The notes below the pieces were generated by a model. The model was given only the letters and a program-made list of their open reading frames with translations, searched no databases and had not been told where the DNA came from. A program made the position numbers and the translations under genes. Below, piece after piece: positions 33,855-35,584 of a DNA stretch of 35,584 nucleotides (its first letter is position 1; each line of letters starts with the position of its first letter). Source of the stretch: Bacteroidales bacterium UBA4788 (lineage in GTDB: Bacteria; Bacteroidota; Bacteroidia; Bacteroidales; VadinHA17); contig DHGW01000045.1 of the NCBI GenBank assembly GCA_002402965.1, positions 1 to 35,584 on the forward strand, given 5' to 3'.

Positions 33855-35075
33855 TTACCCTTTACCTATTTCCATTGCCACCATCTGCCGGATCGGCGGA
33901 ATCATGAACGCTGCTATTCCAAGCAGCGCAATCCCAATGCCTGATATTATGAACGCGTTGCCGATACCGATGGAATCCGCTATATATCCCGTTGCCAGCA
34001 GACCTATCATTGAGGGAAGGAGGGTTATGCTCGAATAAAGAGAAAACACTCTCCCCAGGGCTGCGGGTTCAACCATTGTTTGAATTATTACCGTGAAAGA
34101 TCCGGAATAGAGCGTCATGGAAATACCCCCAATGGCGGTGATGCCGGCGAATATTGCAAAACCAGACGGTGGCAGGATCCCTGAGAACAGGAACGTGAGA
34201 CCAAGCACCAGGTAGGTCAGGTTGATCAGGACCACCTTGTAGTTGTTGAGTCGCTTGTGCCCTATTATTGCTCCTCCGATCAGCATTCCTATTCCCCACG
34301 CGATCTCAACTATGCTCATCATATAAGTGGTACCCCCGAAGTGGTCAAGGGTCATCAGCGGGAACAATGCTGCAACCGGCATGATGAAAAGCATCGCCGA
34401 TAGTGCGAGGATGAAGAGCCAAAGCAGACCCGGTTTGCTGTATATCTCCCTCAGTCCTTCGAGAAGTTCCCTGCCAAGGTGAGGATTGGCCTTCTCGGCC
34501 TTTTCCGGATTGGGTATTTGCACCATAAGCAGGGTGGATATCCCGATTATTGCACCGGCAACGTCGATCAGCAGTATCCAATGCAGTTCGAACAGGCTTA
34601 TGAGCAGGGCTGCCAGAGCCGGGCTGGCAATGGTGCTTACCGAGTGAATCATGTTGCTTATCCCGGCAATCTTCATGAGCTTGTCCTGCGGCGCCAGCAG
34701 CGGCACCGAGGCCTGCATCGCCGGGACATGGAATGCCATTCCGGCAGAGCGAAGCGCCAGCAGCAGGTATACGTAAAAGATCCTTGGCTCGGTAATCCAG
34801 AAGAGTGATGCCAGCAGGAGTGTACACAATGCTATGAACAGGTCCGCAAAGATCATTGTGCGCTTGCGGTTCCAACGGTCGACCAATACGCCGGTGAACA
34901 GCCCGAGAACCATCTGGGGAAGGAGGGATGCGATTGTGGCATAGGCCAGCACCTCCGCTGACCTGGTCTCGACACTGAGCCAGAATATGACAGAATAGCC
35001 TACCACATAGCTGCTCAGCGTGGAGAACAGCTGCCCGGTAAATATTATCGTAAAGACTCTTTTCCAGTCAGACAT
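33855..35075 (-). CDS. MFS transporter, multidrug/EntS-like exporter family
   Basis: This 406-residue membrane protein has about 12 predicted helices. The N-terminal segment (DWKRVFTIIFTGQLFSTLSSYVVGYSVIFWLSVETRSAEVLAY) and the loop GLFTGVLVDRWNRKRTMIFADL fit the MFS_3/EntS-like group, often annotated as macrolide or siderophore exporters. The substrate cannot be read from sequence. The gene is a single minus-strand unit, convergent with pyrF across 41 bases of heptad repeat. TATATTTG on the minus strand ~47 bases before its ATG is a plausible promoter. It is not linked to the xylan genes. Confidence 0.88.
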   Translation of the reverse strand: MSDWKRVFTIIFTGQLFSTLSSYVVGYSVIFWLSVETRSAEVLAYATIASLLPQMVLGLFTGVLVDRWNRKRTMIFADLFIALCTLLLASLFWITEPRIFYVYLLLALRSAGMAFHVPAMQASVPLLAPQDKLMKIAGISNMIHSVSTIASPALAALLISLFELHWILLIDVAGAIIGISTLLMVQIPNPEKAEKANPHLGRELLEGLREIYSKPGLLWLFILALSAMLFIMPVAALFPLMTLDHFGGTTYMMSIVEIAWGIGMLIGGAIIGHKRLNNYKVVLINLTYLVLGLTFLFSGILPPSGFAIFAGITAIGGISMTLYSGSFTVIIQTMVEPAALGRVFSLYSSITLLPSMIGLLATGYIADSIGIGNAFIISGIGIALLGIAAFMIPPIRQMVAMEIGKG

Positions 35076-35121
35076 AACGCCCCCAGACTAATTATGATTC
35101 CTGCCAGCAACAGAAAGAACA

Positions 35122-35129
35122 CAAATATA
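35122..35129 (-). promoter_or_regulatory. TAnnTTTG -7 element for the MFS gene at 33855-35075
   Basis: On the minus strand, TATATTTG matches the Bacteroidota -7 consensus exactly and would give a leader of ~40 bases. No good -33 TTG is visible upstream. The rest of the 35076-35327 gap shows nothing I can identify. Confidence 0.4.
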
Positions 35130-35327
35130 GTCTCTTTTGTTCCAGACTTAAAGGTAAGCACTGCAAAGCTGTCATTCAGGTGATCTCTCCTGGCGAAAGT
35201 CCGGAGGTTTTCCCTCAATGTGTGAATAATGTAATCTTTTAAGGGAATTTTGTAACGGTCCGGAGATGACTGTGATACAACTTTGCATTGTTATCTGGAA
35301 GAACAAAAACGATTAATATTCCGGTGT

Positions 35328-35486
35328 ATGCACAAGAAGGAAATACAATTAATGGAGGATCCCTTTACCAGATCCAAATTATCACTGGCAATCCTGCTGG
35401 CTTATGGTATCGTGCTTACAGGATTCCTTGCATTTGTCGGTGTAATTTATTTATTCTCCAATATGATAAATAAGCTTGGCTTATGA
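35328..35486 (+). CDS. Small single-pass membrane protein, unknown function
   Basis: I do not recognise this 52-residue frame. From the ATG at 35328 it has a charged N-terminus (HKKEIQLMEDPFTRSK) followed by one hydrophobic helix of ~25 residues (LAILLAYGIVLTGFLAFVGVIYLF) and a short tail NMINKLGL. A second ATG at 35352 would give 44 residues. The clean amphipathic-free helix and polar ends look like a real small membrane protein rather than chance, but length alone cannot prove it. No Shine-Dalgarno is expected in this phylum. The ~100 bases after it to the window end show nothing I can identify. Confidence 0.45.
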   Translation: MHKKEIQLMEDPFTRSKLSLAILLAYGIVLTGFLAFVGVIYLFSNMINKLGL

Positions 35487-35584
35487 CAGGATAATTATTG
35501 CGTGGCAGGTTTTCTGCCGCATAGTTTTTGACTGAATTGTTTTATGTGAGACAGAGAGGTTAGTTTTCGTTGGTTAGGAATGTT

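Overview
The window looks like a chromosomal segment of an anaerobic Bacteroidota, probably Bacteroidales or a relative. The evidence is a Bacteroides-type xylose isomerase, a type III glutamine synthetase, a PorE-like OmpA protein, surface lipoprotein glycosidases, starts without Shine-Dalgarno sequences, and several TAnnTTTG promoter elements. No mobile element, CRISPR array, rRNA or tRNA was seen.

Left half (1-19279): a glucuronoxylan utilisation locus built as two divergent transcription units around a LacI-family regulator. The minus-strand unit (10555 down past base 1) encodes a GPH/MFS sugar symporter, a GH10 xylanase lipoprotein, a GH3 beta-xylosidase, a GH30 lipoprotein, a GH115 alpha-glucuronidase and a sialate-O-acetylesterase-type esterase cut by the window edge. 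The plus-strand unit (10741-19279) encodes the LacI regulator, a GH67 alpha-glucuronidase, a URO-D/methyltransferase-superfamily protein, xylulokinase, xylose isomerase and a fused MetV-MetF methylenetetrahydrofolate reductase. A perfect LacI-type operator (10671-10684) lies between the two units. The products would cut acetylated (methyl)glucuronoxylan outside the cell, remove (4-O-methyl)glucuronate, import xylo-oligosaccharides and feed xylose to the pentose phosphate pathway.

The most interesting idea is that the URO-D protein and MetVF, both inside the xylan operon, deal with the O-methyl group of 4-O-methyl-glucuronate. The methyl group would pass to tetrahydrofolate and be oxidised. 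A formate dehydrogenase encoded just downstream (21667-26045) would be a natural last step. This is inference; no corrinoid protein or activator is visible in the window.

Right half (19358-35584): mostly housekeeping. It holds a PpiD/SurA-like foldase (minus), a two-gene NAD-linked formate dehydrogenase, glnN with a paired TAGGGGGT motif upstream, a PorE-like OmpA protein, purM, prfA, pyrF, a second MFS transporter (minus) and a small membrane protein. Intergenic spaces hold unusual short repeats: a heptanucleotide AAATCGC/GATTTGC family at the 3' ends of the GH115 gene and pyrF, a CACCAG-type heptad array, and a dispersed TACAATTCTTAATG element, some copies of which carry a GGCC-TAC-GGCC hairpin.
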